A DNA stretch of 64,000 nt from PALSA-1006 sp041660815 (lineage in GTDB: Bacteria; Pseudomonadota; Gammaproteobacteria; Burkholderiales; Gallionellaceae). Below are positions 9,318 through 19,136 of this stretch, piece after piece. How positions within the stretch are numbered: the first letter of the stretch is position 1; each line of letters begins with the position of its first letter. The notes below the pieces were generated by a model. It saw only the letters and a list, made by a program, of their open reading frames with translations, made no database searches and was not told where the DNA came from. Both the position numbers and the translations under genes were made by a program. The stretch is taken from contig JBAZVN010000003.1 in NCBI GenBank assembly GCA_041660815.1, positions 1 through 64,000 of the forward strand. Reading direction: 5' to 3'.

Positions 9318-10779
9318 AGTCAATATTCGCCGCTTAAAAACAGGCATCCCCGGTCTGGATAATTTACTGGGTGGCGGTCTGCCGGAATTCTCCTTTAATC
9401 TGATTGCCGGCACGCCGGGCAGTGGAAAAACCACACTAGCCCACCAAATGATGTTCTCGCTGGCCACACCGGATAATCGGGCGCTATTTTTTACCGTGTT
9501 GGGCGAGCCTGCCTTAAAGATGTTGCGCTACCAACAACAATTTCCGTTTTTTGACTTTGGTAAAATTCAGAATTCAATTCGCTTCGTCAATCTCGCCGCC
9601 GAACTATTGGAAGGAGATTTTGACCGGGTACTGGCCCGCATTTCTGAAGAGGTGATCGCCTATTCCCCCAGCTTGGTATTTGTCGATTCCTTCCGCTCCG
9701 TGGTGCAATCTGCCAAACAATATGATCAGGGAAACTCCGAGTTGCAACGCTTTGTGCAGCAACTGGGATTACAAATGACCAGTTGGCAAGCAACCACTTT
9801 TTTAATCGGCGAATATTTAACGCCGGAGTCGGAATCCAGTCCGGTATTTACTGTGGCGGATGGCATTTTTTGGTTATCACAAAACATGCAGCGCAATTCC
9901 ATCGTGCGCAAAATTCAGGTGGTTAAAATGCGCGGGCAAGCTCAGGCCCCGGGTTTGCATACCTTCCGTATCTGTGATGAAGGCATTCAGATATTTCCGC
10001 GTGCCATTATTAAACCTAGCGCCGAACAAACTGCAGCGCAAAAGGCTCACTCACCTGAAAAACGTGTTTCCATGGGTATACCCGGTCTGGATGAGATGTT
10101 GGGTGGCGGCTTACCTATGGGCTACTCCTTGTTGGTGGTCGGGCCTACCGGCTCGGGCAAAACAATTTTGGCCACCGAATTTCTGGCAGAAGGCGTGCGT
10201 CTGGGAGAAGCCGGTGTCATCGCCGCATTCGAAAAAAGCCCCAACCAACTGTTGGATAACAAATTATCCGCCCTGGTAAAGTCGGGCAAAGTGGGGGTAA
10301 TTGATACACGCTCGCTGGATTTGACGATTGATGAAACTCTACATGATTTAATTGCCATGATCACCCGCATGAAAGCCAAACGTGTGGTTATCGATTCTCT
10401 ATCCGGTTTTGAACTCGCCTTGGCACCTGAATACAGTGAAGATTTTCGCGGCTCCCTGTATCGGATGATTGCCGAATTAACCGCAATGGGCGTGACAATT
10501 TTAATGACCTCTGAATTGGAAGACCGCTACAGCGATTTGCGCTTTAGTCCGTTTGGCAGTGCGTTTCTGGCGGATGCCATTATCGTGCAGCGCTATGTTG
10601 AACTTGAAGGCGAATTCAAACGCGTACTTTCAGTGGTAAAGGTGCGTGGCAGCAAACATAGCAAAACAATTCGCTTATATGACATTAACGATGATGGCAT
10701 CACCGTTGGCAAAACTTTGTCGGAATATGCCGGAATTATGTCAGGCCACCCCACACCAAATACACAGCCCGAATCATGA
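9307..10779 (+). CDS. KaiC-like double RecA-domain ATPase
   Basis: A 490-residue P-loop ATPase with two homologous KaiC/RadA-type domains. Each opens with GIPGLDxxLGGGLP and a Walker A motif (GTPGSGKT at 35-42; GPTGSGKT in the second half), and has a Walker B-like segment (LVFVDSF; RVVIDSLSG). Length is close to cyanobacterial KaiC (about 519). The adjacent Ser-Thr autophosphorylation pair of clock KaiC is not evident, and no kaiA or kaiB is nearby, so a circadian role should not be assumed. Non-cyanobacterial homologues have been tied to stress responses and signalling. I chose the ATG at 9307 (GGAG seven bases before) rather than the upstream ATG at 9271. Its stop overlaps the kinase start (ATGA), suggesting the two form one signalling unit. 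Confidence 0.88.
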   Translation: MSNKVNIRRLKTGIPGLDNLLGGGLPEFSFNLIAGTPGSGKTTLAHQMMFSLATPDNRALFFTVLGEPALKMLRYQQQFPFFDFGKIQNSIRFVNLAAELLEGDFDRVLARISEEVIAYSPSLVFVDSFRSVVQSAKQYDQGNSELQRFVQQLGLQMTSWQATTFLIGEYLTPESESSPVFTVADGIFWLSQNMQRNSIVRKIQVVKMRGQAQAPGLHTFRICDEGIQIFPRAIIKPSAEQTAAQKAHSPEKRVSMGIPGLDEMLGGGLPMGYSLLVVGPTGSGKTILATEFLAEGVRLGEAGVIAAFEKSPNQLLDNKLSALVKSGKVGVIDTRSLDLTIDETLHDLIAMITRMKAKRVVIDSLSGFELALAPEYSEDFRGSLYRMIAELTAMGVTILMTSELEDRYSDLRFSPFGSAFLADAIIVQRYVELEGEFKRVLSVVKVRGSKHSKTIRLYDINDDGITVGKTLSEYAGIMSGHPTPNTQPES

Positions 10780-12566
10780 ATACGCCAATCAACCGCACCC
10801 CTCCGGCGTCTGATGCGCAGCAACTTGAGGATGCCAGACATAGGGAACATAAACTTTCCAAACGGGAAGTTGCTGCTGATACGCGTGAATATTTAGCCAA
10901 TTTGCGTGACACCACAGCGGATACCCGTGAAAATACCGCAGACACGCGCGAGTTCCACGCGGACAGTCGCGAGACTACGGCTGATACCCGAGAGACAAAA
11001 GCTGATACCCGCGAAACCACTGCGGACAGTCGCGAATCGACTGCAGATACCCGTGAGAATACTGCGGACAGTCGCGAATCGACTGCAGATACCCGCGAGA
11101 ATACTGCGGACACGCGCGAACTCCATGCGGACAGTCGCGAGACTACGGCCAATACTCGCGAGACCAAAGCTAATACCCGTGAATCTACGGCTGATTTGCG
11201 AGACCTTGCCGCCGACAATCGCGAACAACAAATTTATACCGTGGAGGCTCGCCAGATAGCTTCCGACGATCACATGCACATGCTGCAACTCGTTAATGAG
11301 CGCATGATGATTGCCACACTTGAAGCGCAACGGTTAGCGGAAGAGATTCAAATCACCAAGTCTGAATTACAAATCAGCCAAGCCAGCGCAGAAAAAGCCA
11401 ATCTCGCCAAATCGGACTTTCTTTCCAACATGAGCCATGAGCTGCGTAGCCCGCTTAATGCCATTCTCGGCTTTGCGCAATTGCTTGAAGCGGGAATGCC
11501 GCCGCCCACCCCGGCACAAGCGATCAGACTCCAACAAATCACCAAGGCAGGATGGTATCTACTTGAATTAATTAATGAAATATTGGACCTGGCAGTTATT
11601 GAATCCGGCAAACTGTCACTCTCGCGCGAGCCGGTTTCGCTCGTGGAGGTGATGCACGAGTGCCAATCGATGATCGAATCACAGGCACAACAACATGACA
11701 TTCGTATCAGCTTTCTGCCCTTCGATCCCACCTGGTTTGCCAATGCCGATCGAACCCGGGTAAAGCAAGTCCTGATCAACCTTCTGTCCAATGCGATTAA
11801 ATACAATAAGGATCACGGCAGCGTCGAAATAGCCTGTACCGCCATTGGCAAAGAACGGATTCGCATCAGTGTAAAAGACACCGGCCCCGGACTGCCCCCG
11901 CAAAAGTTGCAATATTTATTTGAACCATTCAACCGGCTTGGACAAGAGGGTGGCGCGGAAGAAGGTACCGGCATTGGTCTGGTGGTCACCAAAAAGTTAG
12001 TCGAGCTGATGGACGGTACGATCAATGTAGAAAGCACAGTCGGGCTAGGGAGCACTTTTTGGATTGAACTGATTCGGGTTGATATGCCGCAGCTAAGCCG
12101 GGACAATATTGCACAGGAAGAACCTGTCCAAAAAATACTAAATGATGAGCCGCCCCGTACTTTGCTATACGTGGAAGACAATCCGGCCAACCTGATGCTG
12201 GTCGAACAAATCATTGAAGATCAATCCCATCTGCACATGCTCAGTGCGCGCGATGCCAGTCACGGCATTTTATTGGCACGTGCGCATCTCCCTGACATTA
12301 TCCTGATGGATATCAATTTACCCGGCATTAGCGGTGTCGAAGCGCTGGCGATTCTGCGCTCCGATCCGGCCACGGAAAATATTCCTGTTATTGCCCTGAG
12401 TGCCAATGCCATGGTGCATGATATTGAAAAAGGACTGGAAGCCGGCTTCTTCCGCTATATCACCAAGCCAATCAAAATTATCAAGTTATTGAATGCAATA
12501 AATGAGGCGCTGAAATACGCTAATGACGGATTAAGTAATGCGGAACAGACCGGGACAATATTATGA
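10776..12566 (+). CDS. Hybrid histidine kinase with Arg-periodic heptad repeat (coiled coil-HisKA-HATPase-REC)
   Basis: A 596-residue soluble kinase without membrane segments. Residues 23-150 are an uninterrupted heptad array with Arg at every seventh position (R23, R30 ... R149) and consensus R-E-T/S/N-T-A-D-T/S. A helical region (about 155-205) leads to a HisKA domain with phospho-acceptor His221 (SNMSHELRSPLN), a HATPase domain (NLLSNAIKYN, DTGPGLPP, GTGIGLVV) and a C-terminal receiver with Asp512 (LMDINLPGISG) and the KP motif. It overlaps the KaiC-like gene by four bases and the REC-PAS gene by four bases. The repeat probably forms a long rod or interaction surface; its ligand or partner is unknown, and KaiC-like ATPase is the obvious candidate. 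Confidence 0.92.
   Translation: MNTPINRTPPASDAQQLEDARHREHKLSKREVAADTREYLANLRDTTADTRENTADTREFHADSRETTADTRETKADTRETTADSRESTADTRENTADSRESTADTRENTADTRELHADSRETTANTRETKANTRESTADLRDLAADNREQQIYTVEARQIASDDHMHMLQLVNERMMIATLEAQRLAEEIQITKSELQISQASAEKANLAKSDFLSNMSHELRSPLNAILGFAQLLEAGMPPPTPAQAIRLQQITKAGWYLLELINEILDLAVIESGKLSLSREPVSLVEVMHECQSMIESQAQQHDIRISFLPFDPTWFANADRTRVKQVLINLLSNAIKYNKDHGSVEIACTAIGKERIRISVKDTGPGLPPQKLQYLFEPFNRLGQEGGAEEGTGIGLVVTKKLVELMDGTINVESTVGLGSTFWIELIRVDMPQLSRDNIAQEEPVQKILNDEPPRTLLYVEDNPANLMLVEQIIEDQSHLHMLSARDASHGILLARAHLPDIILMDINLPGISGVEALAILRSDPATENIPVIALSANAMVHDIEKGLEAGFFRYITKPIKIIKLLNAINEALKYANDGLSNAEQTGTIL
10863..11225 (+). repeat. 21-bp coding repeat (seven-residue units)
   Basis: About 17 consecutive 21-bp units encode R-E-x-x-A-(D/N)-(T/S). 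Adjacent pairs repeat at 42 bp with near identity around 11020-11110, showing recent slippage or unequal crossing-over. The repeat is entirely inside the kinase gene. Confidence 0.92.
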
Positions 12567-13405
12567 TGAATCAACAGGAAATTCTAAAAGCACGTATTCT
12601 CGTGGTGGATGACCAGCAATCCAATGTCATGTTACTCAAAGAAATGTTGAGCGATGTCGGTTATGAGTCCGTTACCTGCACCACCAATCCACTTGAAGTG
12701 TGCGAACTGCACCGCAGCAACAGCTATGACTTGATTTTGCTGGATCTGCAAATGCCAATCATGAGTGGCTTTGAAGTAATGGAAGAATTGAAAAAAATCG
12801 ACCCGGACAGCTACTTGCCGGTGCTGGTTATTACCGCCCAACCGGATCACAAGCTGCGCGCTTTGGCAGCCGGCGCAAGAGATTTTGTTAGCAAGCCGTT
12901 TGATCTGGTGGAAGTGCAAACCCGTATTCATAACATGCTGGAAGTACGTCTGCTTTACAAACAACTGGAAAGTTATAGCCAACTGCTCGAATTAACTGTG
13001 CTGAAACGCACCGCTGAACTGCGTGCCAGCGAAGCACGTTTTCAGCGCCTGACAGAGCTTTCCTCTGATTGGTATTGGGAGCAGGACGAAAACGGCAAGT
13101 TCACCAAGCTATTCGGCCCGGTATTTGAAATGCTCGGCATTCGCTTTGATGATGTCTTGGGCTCCGTCCGTGATGACCATGACGCACAATGGGACAATGC
13201 AGAGCGCGATATGCTGGAGGCAAATTTGGCTTCACAAAAGCCGTTTCTGGATTATCTCTACAGCCGGATAAATGCGGATGGCCTCAAGCAATATTTAATG
13301 GTGAGCGGCGAACCCATGTTTGACGCCTCCGGACGTTTCACCGGTTATCGCGGCATAGGCAAAGACGTAACCGATACGATGGGGCCCAAAGTAGCCCTCA
13401 AATAA
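12563..13405 (+). CDS. REC-PAS response regulator without output domain
   Basis: Residues 8-125 are a receiver domain (acidic VVDD, phospho-acceptor Asp61 in LLDLQMP, Lys in VSKPFD). A coiled-coil linker (about 130-155) leads to a PAS domain (about 158-275) with a WYWEQDENGKF entry and YRGIGKDVT exit. There is no kinase, DNA-binding or cyclase domain. It overlaps the upstream kinase gene by four bases and is its likely phosphotransfer partner. It probably acts by protein-protein contact, possibly as a scaffold. Confidence 0.87.
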   Translation: MMNQQEILKARILVVDDQQSNVMLLKEMLSDVGYESVTCTTNPLEVCELHRSNSYDLILLDLQMPIMSGFEVMEELKKIDPDSYLPVLVITAQPDHKLRALAAGARDFVSKPFDLVEVQTRIHNMLEVRLLYKQLESYSQLLELTVLKRTAELRASEARFQRLTELSSDWYWEQDENGKFTKLFGPVFEMLGIRFDDVLGSVRDDHDAQWDNAERDMLEANLASQKPFLDYLYSRINADGLKQYLMVSGEPMFDASGRFTGYRGIGKDVTDTMGPKVALK

Positions 13406-13645
13406 ATCTGTACTAAAAAACATCAAAGAAGACAGCCACAGATAAACACAGATTTACCTCCCAGAGGTTCTTGTGCCCTTGGGTACACGAATATTCAAAC
13501 CGTTATGGTTTTAGTTTTACTCACCAATTGAGCGATAACCGATTTAACGCTAACATGTTGTTTTATAAGTGTTAATTCATGAAAGTCTGCGACTCAATTG
13601 AGGGGTATTAGCAAATAAGGTTGCTGTTTCGCCTGAGAGGGAAGC

Positions 13646-16600
13646 ATGACAATAAATATAAATTCCAATCCTGCCGTAGCACTGGATAGCCCTGTCGAAA
13701 CTAGCGAGACCACCCTGCCTAGCGAACGATTTCACGTCGTTGGCATTGGCGCTTCCGCCGGCGGATTAGCCGCTTTTGAGGGATTTTTCTCGGGCATTCC
13801 GATCGACGCCGAGCTTGGTATGGCAATCATATTGGTGCAGCACTTGGCGCCAGACCATAAAAGCATGCTCAGCGAGCTCATCCGACGCTACACGCATATG
13901 CCGGTATTTGAAGTTGAAGATGGCATGCCGGTACAGCCCAATTGTGTTTATGTCATTCCGCCCAACCGCGACATGGCTTTATTAAATGGCACCCTGCATT
14001 TAATGGTACCTGCTGCGCCGCATGGCCATAGACTGCCAATTGACTTCTTCTTTCAATCATTGGCGCAAGATCTACGCGATCGGGCGATCTGCATCGTGCT
14101 GACCGGCACCGGCAGTGACGGCACACTTGGCATAAAAGCAATCAAAGACGGGGGCGGCATGACCATGGCACAAACCCCCGCATCCGCCGAATACGACAGC
14201 ATGCCACGCAACGCTGTTGCCACCGGGCTGGTAGATTACGAACTGACTCCGGTCGAAATGCCCGCCCAGTTACTGGCATACGCCGCGAATAGATCATCCA
14301 GCGCCTCCAGTCGCCCCGCAACCTTGGCGCCCAAAATTGAGAGTGCCCTAAAAAAGATTTTAATTCTGGTTCGTGCCCAGACCGGACACGATTTCTCTCA
14401 ATATAAACCCAGCACAATTCTGCGGCGCATCGGGCGACGTATGACTGTGAATCAGGTTGATTCATTAGAGAGCTATGTTCAATATCTACAACAGACACCG
14501 AGCGAAATTGAATCGTTATTTCGCGACCTCTTAATCGGTGTGACCAATTTTTTTCGCGACTCGGAAGCTTTTCACGAACTTGAGCAACAGGTGATTCCCA
14601 AGCTTTTTGCCGGCAAGCCGGCGGGCAGTTTGATACGCATTTGGTCACCCGGGTGCTCTACCGGCGAGGAGGCTTATTCCATCGCGATTCTGCTGCTGGA
14701 ACACATGGAGACCTTAAAGCAAAACTACACCTTTCAAATATTTGCCACCGACATTGATAGTCACGCGATTGCCATTGCTCGCGCCGGGCTTTACCCGGCT
14801 AGTATTGCAGCAGATTTAACGCCGGATCGCTTGGCGCGTTTTTTTACGGCAGAAATCGGCAGTGGCGCGTACCGCGTCCATAAAGGCATTCGTAATATGC
14901 TGATTTTTTCCGAACAGGACGTCATCAAAGACTCGCCCTTTTCCAAGCTAGACTTGATCAGTTGCCGCAACTTGATGATTTATTTGAGCGGCGAGTTGCA
15001 GCAGAAGCTCATTTCGCTCTTTCACTACGCCCTAAACCCGGGCGGCATGCTGTTCTTGGGCACGTCTGAAAGTGTGGGTGAAATTAACACTGTATTTAGT
15101 GTCATGCACCGCAAGGCCAAGTTGTATCTGCGCAAAGAAGCTTCTCAGAACAAACGTCATACGTCCCTGAATTTACTGCTTTCGCCCATTCCGAAAATGG
15201 ATACAGCATTACCGCGACTGGTCGAAAAAACAAGCTTCCCGATCAAACCTTCTTTACGTGAATTGACAGAAGCGTTATTACTCCAGCACATCGCTCCGGC
15301 AGCAGCATTGGTCAATACCCGTGGCGATATTTTTTATTTACATGGCCGCACCGGAAAATATCTGGAGTTAACTCCGGGCGAAGCAGGCGTCAATAACATT
15401 ATTAAATTGGCGCGCGAAGGGTTACAGCGCGAACTAACGACTGCACTACATAAAGCTGCTGTAAGCCGGGAAATTGTGCGCACCCTAAACTTGAATATCA
15501 AAACCAATGATCACTTCACCACGACCGATTTAACCATCCGTCCGGTAGTACTTCACTCGGAACTATTAGCAGAAACCGGCCCGAAAGCGACTTCCGACAC
15601 CCCACTGTTTCTGGTCATTTTGGAAGAGACTTCAGCCAACGATGCTGCTTTGGCGCAACAAGCCGCGCTGCACACTATCGCACTCGCAGGCAACCCGGAA
15701 ACGCCACCCGATGTTCATGTTCTGGCTCTCCAACAGGAGTTGCGCCTGAAAGAAGAATATCTGCAGATGGTGAACGAGGAACTGGAAGCCGCCAATGAAA
15801 TGCTCAAATCTTCAAGCGAGGGAATGCTATCCGCAAATGAAGAACTGCAATCGACCAATGAGGAGCTGGAAACGTCCAAGGAAGAGTTGCAATCGCTCAA
15901 CGAAGAACTCATCACCGTCAACGCTGAATTACAAATCAAGGTGACTGATTTGTCGCGCGCCAACAACGATATGAATAATCTGTTGGGCGGCACCGGCGTA
16001 GGCACGGTTTTTGTAGATCATCAATTGCGGATTTTACGTTTCACGCCCGAGGCCCGTTTAATCATCAACCTGATTTCGGGTGACGAGGGTAGACCCGTCA
16101 GTCATATTGTTTCCAATCTGGTCGCTTATGATCATTTGCTATCCGATGTGCAAAAAGTATTGGACACCCTTATTCCCAAACAGGCAGATGTGCAAACGAC
16201 AGCAGGGAAATGGTACACGATGCGCATCCTGCCCTACCGCACGCTCGACAACGTCATTGAGGGTGCAGTCATTACTTTTGTTGACATCACCGAGATGATG
16301 GAAACACGCGCGGCATTATTCAAGGCTGGCGCACTTCAGAGAGCCATTTTTAATAGTGCCAATTTCTCCAGCATCGCTACAGATGCGATGGGCGTCATTC
16401 AGATTTTCAACGTGGGCGCCGAGCACATGCTGGGCTACGCGGCGGTTGATGTGATGAACAAAATTACCCCTGCCGACATTTCCGACCCGCTGGAAATTAT
16501 TGCTCGCGCCAAAGCATTAAGTATTGAACTCGATACAAAGATTGCGCCGGGCTTCGAAGCTTTGGTGTTTAAAGCATCGCGCGGCATTGAGGATATTTAC

Positions 16601-16804
16601 GAACTAACCTATATCTGCAAAGATGGTAGCCGCCTTCCAGCGGTGGTATCGGTCACGGCATTGCGTGACAAACAAGAAGCCATTATCGGTTACCTGTTAA
16701 TTGGCACCGATAATACCGCACGCAAGCAGGCTGAATTTACCCTGCAAAAAGCCAATGAATTATTGCAGGAAGTAAAGTTTGAAACCAGCGAAGGAGTGCG
16801 TTGA
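13646..16804 (+). CDS. CheB-CheR fusion with coiled coil and PAS domains
   Basis: A 1052-residue cytoplasmic multidomain protein. CheB-type methylesterase spans about 30-215 with the catalytic triad Ser37 (GASAGG), His66 (VQHLAPDH) and Asp158 (TGTGSDGT). CheR-type methyltransferase spans about 235-505 (FFRDSEAFHELEQ, WSPGCSTGEEAYSIA, ATDIDSHAIAIARAG, SCRNLMIYL). A long coiled coil (about 690-780, runs of NEELxSxNEEL) and two PAS domains follow. No CheB receiver domain is present. These fusions occur in many proteobacterial signalling loci and their substrates are usually unknown. A clear GAGAGGGA ribosome site precedes the ATG. The stop overlaps the following cyclase start (TGATG), so the two are coupled. 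Confidence 0.92.
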   Translation: MTININSNPAVALDSPVETSETTLPSERFHVVGIGASAGGLAAFEGFFSGIPIDAELGMAIILVQHLAPDHKSMLSELIRRYTHMPVFEVEDGMPVQPNCVYVIPPNRDMALLNGTLHLMVPAAPHGHRLPIDFFFQSLAQDLRDRAICIVLTGTGSDGTLGIKAIKDGGGMTMAQTPASAEYDSMPRNAVATGLVDYELTPVEMPAQLLAYAANRSSSASSRPATLAPKIESALKKILILVRAQTGHDFSQYKPSTILRRIGRRMTVNQVDSLESYVQYLQQTPSEIESLFRDLLIGVTNFFRDSEAFHELEQQVIPKLFAGKPAGSLIRIWSPGCSTGEEAYSIAILLLEHMETLKQNYTFQIFATDIDSHAIAIARAGLYPASIAADLTPDRLARFFTAEIGSGAYRVHKGIRNMLIFSEQDVIKDSPFSKLDLISCRNLMIYLSGELQQKLISLFHYALNPGGMLFLGTSESVGEINTVFSVMHRKAKLYLRKEASQNKRHTSLNLLLSPIPKMDTALPRLVEKTSFPIKPSLRELTEALLLQHIAPAAALVNTRGDIFYLHGRTGKYLELTPGEAGVNNIIKLAREGLQRELTTALHKAAVSREIVRTLNLNIKTNDHFTTTDLTIRPVVLHSELLAETGPKATSDTPLFLVILEETSANDAALAQQAALHTIALAGNPETPPDVHVLALQQELRLKEEYLQMVNEELEAANEMLKSSSEGMLSANEELQSTNEELETSKEELQSLNEELITVNAELQIKVTDLSRANNDMNNLLGGTGVGTVFVDHQLRILRFTPEARLIINLISGDEGRPVSHIVSNLVAYDHLLSDVQKVLDTLIPKQADVQTTAGKWYTMRILPYRTLDNVIEGAVITFVDITEMMETRAALFKAGALQRAIFNSANFSSIATDAMGVIQIFNVGAEHMLGYAAVDVMNKITPADISDPLEIIARAKALSIELDTKIAPGFEALVFKASRGIEDIYELTYICKDGSRLPAVVSVTALRDKQEAIIGYLLIGTDNTARKQAEFTLQKANELLQEVKFETSEGVR

Positions 16805-19098
16805 TGAACGATAACGTTGCGTCAGCGGACAACACTTTTCCTGCGCCCCAGCAAGCGACTGATCTGCGTCAGCAAGCCGAGCAAATAGCCAGTATTAATG
16901 CAGCTCAATCGGCTGTGCGTCTGGATACACTATCGCTCGAAGAAACCAAACTGATGCTGCATGAGTTGCAAGTACATCAGATTGAACTTGAAATGCAAAA
17001 CGATGAATTGTGCCAAATGCAGGTGAAATTGAGTATTGCCCAGTTACGCTACTTTGACCTCTATGACCTCGCCCCGGTGGGCTACTGCACCGTTAATGAA
17101 GCGGGCTTGATGATACAAGCCAATCTAACCTTGGCAACTTTGCTTGACATGCCTCGCAATACGCTGATTAATAAGTCTTTATTTTCGCTCATCCTCCATG
17201 AAGACCAGGACATCTTCTACCTTTACCGGAAAGAACTCCTTGAATCCGGGAATCCTAAGTCTAGCGAATTACGCATGATGAGACCGGACGGCACACAATT
17301 TTGGGCACATTTGGCTGCAACGCTTGCGCAAGACGAAAATGCCCCTGTTGTGCGCATTATGTTAAGCGACATCACCAAACGCAAACTAGCAGACGCAGCA
17401 TTGCGTGCCAGCGAGACACTTAATCAGGCGATTCTGGACTCAGTGAGCGCTGAAATTGTGGTACTGGATCGGCAGGGCACTATCATTGCAGCAAACCTGC
17501 CCTGGCAACGTTTTTCACTGGAAAACAACATCGTCGCGGGACATTCAGTTTTATATGCCGGAATCGGCAGCAACTACCTGGATGCCTGCCAGTTAGGCAC
17601 AGCTTCTACCCCGGATCAGGCCGTAAACGCCTGCGATGGTATTCAAAGTGTTCTGAATGGAAGCATACCCAGCTTCAGCTTGGAATACCCCTGCCACTCG
17701 CCCACGCAGCAACGCTGGTTCAGCATGAGTGTCACGCCCTTGGGGATAGATGGACAAGGCGCGGTAGTCACACATACCAACATTACTGCACGTAAACTTT
17801 CCGATGAGCGCATCCAAAAACTGGCACATTTCGATCAGCTTACCGGCTTGCCCAACCGTAGTTCGCTGCAGGAGCGCTTTAAATTTTCGCTCAGTTTGGC
17901 GCAACGTAGCCAGGAACAGTTAGCCGTAATTTTCCTTGATCTCGATCACTTTAAAGACGTCAACGATTCACTGGGTCACACCATGGGTGACGAATTATTG
18001 ATGAATGTGGCTAAGCGCCTGAAATCCACCCTGCGCGAGCAAGACACTTTATCGCGCCAAGGCGGTGATGAATTTATTTTGGTATTGCCCAATACCGATG
18101 CAAATGGCGCCGCGCTGGTAGCCAGTAAGTTGATCGACGTAATTTCCTCTCCCTGCCAAATCGGGGCACATGAACTTATTACAACCCCTTCTATTGGCAT
18201 CGCAATTTTCCCGCATGACGGTGAAGATTTGGAAACACTATCGAAAAATGCCGATATTGCGATGTACCGCGCAAAACAGGAAGGACGTAATGTTTTTCGG
18301 TTTTTTACACCGCAAATGCAAGCCCATTTCGCACGCTCCCTGCAATTAAGTAATGCGCTACATCACGCACTATCCCGCGATGAAATGCAATTACACTATC
18401 AACCGCAAATCTTAATCAAAGACGGCCACACTATCGGCGTAGAGGCATTACTGCGCTGGCAACATCCTGAGTTCGGACTCGTCTCACCTAGCGAATTCAT
18501 TCCCATTGCCGAAGATAACGGCCAGATCATAAACATCGGAGAATGGGTACTCAGAACTGCAGCAGCCCAGTTAAGGAATTGGCTGGACATTGGAATGTCG
18601 CCCCTGGTGATGGCCGTCAATCTGTCCGCTATCCAGTTTCGACAAGCTAATCTGCCGGAGTTAATCACGGGCATCCTTGACGAACTTAAATTACCCCATG
18701 AATATCTTGAGCTGGAACTCACCGAGGCTGTTGCGATGAGTGATCCGCAACGCGCTGTGGAAATGATAGATAAGCTCTATGCCTGCGGTATTCGCATGTC
18801 TATCGATGACTTTGGCACGGGCTATTCTTCACTGGGCTACTTAAAACGCTTCAAGATTTATAAGCTGAAAATCGACCAGTCTTTTGTGCGCGACATTACC
18901 AATGATCCGGATGACAAAGCGATCGTCACCGCCATTATCAACATGGCCAGCAGTCTCGGCATGAGGACAATTGCGGAAGGTGTGGAAACAGCGGGGCAGC
19001 TAGCTTTTTTGCGCCTGCAAGGGTGTGACGAAGTTCAGGGATATTACTTTAGCAAACCCCTGACTGCGGAGCAGTTTGAAGTATTCATGAAATGTTAG
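16804..19098 (+). CDS. PAS-PAS-GGDEF-EAL c-di-GMP turnover protein
   Basis: 764 residues, no membrane segments. An N-terminal helix (HELQVHQIELEMQNDEL) leads to a PAS domain of the DLYDLAPVGYCTV type, a second PAS domain (AEIVVLDRQGTIIAANLPWQRF), then GGDEF and EAL domains. The cyclase motif is intact (GGDEF) with an RxxD inhibitory site (REQD) five residues upstream. The phosphodiesterase motif is intact (VEALLRW; DDFGTGYSSLGYL). Both activities are therefore possible, and which one prevails is not visible. I chose the ATG at 16804 because AAGGAG lies seven bases before it. Overlap with the CheB-CheR gene suggests joint regulation. Confidence 0.92.
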   Translation: MNDNVASADNTFPAPQQATDLRQQAEQIASINAAQSAVRLDTLSLEETKLMLHELQVHQIELEMQNDELCQMQVKLSIAQLRYFDLYDLAPVGYCTVNEAGLMIQANLTLATLLDMPRNTLINKSLFSLILHEDQDIFYLYRKELLESGNPKSSELRMMRPDGTQFWAHLAATLAQDENAPVVRIMLSDITKRKLADAALRASETLNQAILDSVSAEIVVLDRQGTIIAANLPWQRFSLENNIVAGHSVLYAGIGSNYLDACQLGTASTPDQAVNACDGIQSVLNGSIPSFSLEYPCHSPTQQRWFSMSVTPLGIDGQGAVVTHTNITARKLSDERIQKLAHFDQLTGLPNRSSLQERFKFSLSLAQRSQEQLAVIFLDLDHFKDVNDSLGHTMGDELLMNVAKRLKSTLREQDTLSRQGGDEFILVLPNTDANGAALVASKLIDVISSPCQIGAHELITTPSIGIAIFPHDGEDLETLSKNADIAMYRAKQEGRNVFRFFTPQMQAHFARSLQLSNALHHALSRDEMQLHYQPQILIKDGHTIGVEALLRWQHPEFGLVSPSEFIPIAEDNGQIINIGEWVLRTAAAQLRNWLDIGMSPLVMAVNLSAIQFRQANLPELITGILDELKLPHEYLELELTEAVAMSDPQRAVEMIDKLYACGIRMSIDDFGTGYSSLGYLKRFKIYKLKIDQSFVRDITNDPDDKAIVTAIINMASSLGMRTIAEGVETAGQLAFLRLQGCDEVQGYYFSKPLTAEQFEVFMKC

Positions 19099-19136
19099 TT
19101 TGATGTTTGCAAATAACAATTTAACGACTCTCGCGC

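Noticed and set aside
9307..10779. Circadian clock KaiC
   Set aside because: No KaiA or KaiB is nearby and the Ser-Thr phosphorylation pair is not evident, so only a KaiC-like ATPase can be supported.
10736..11218. Minus-strand 160-residue ORF with Ser-Arg-Val-Ser-Ala repeats
   Set aside because: It is the antisense reading of the 21-bp repeats in the hybrid kinase gene, which has clear domains on the plus strand.
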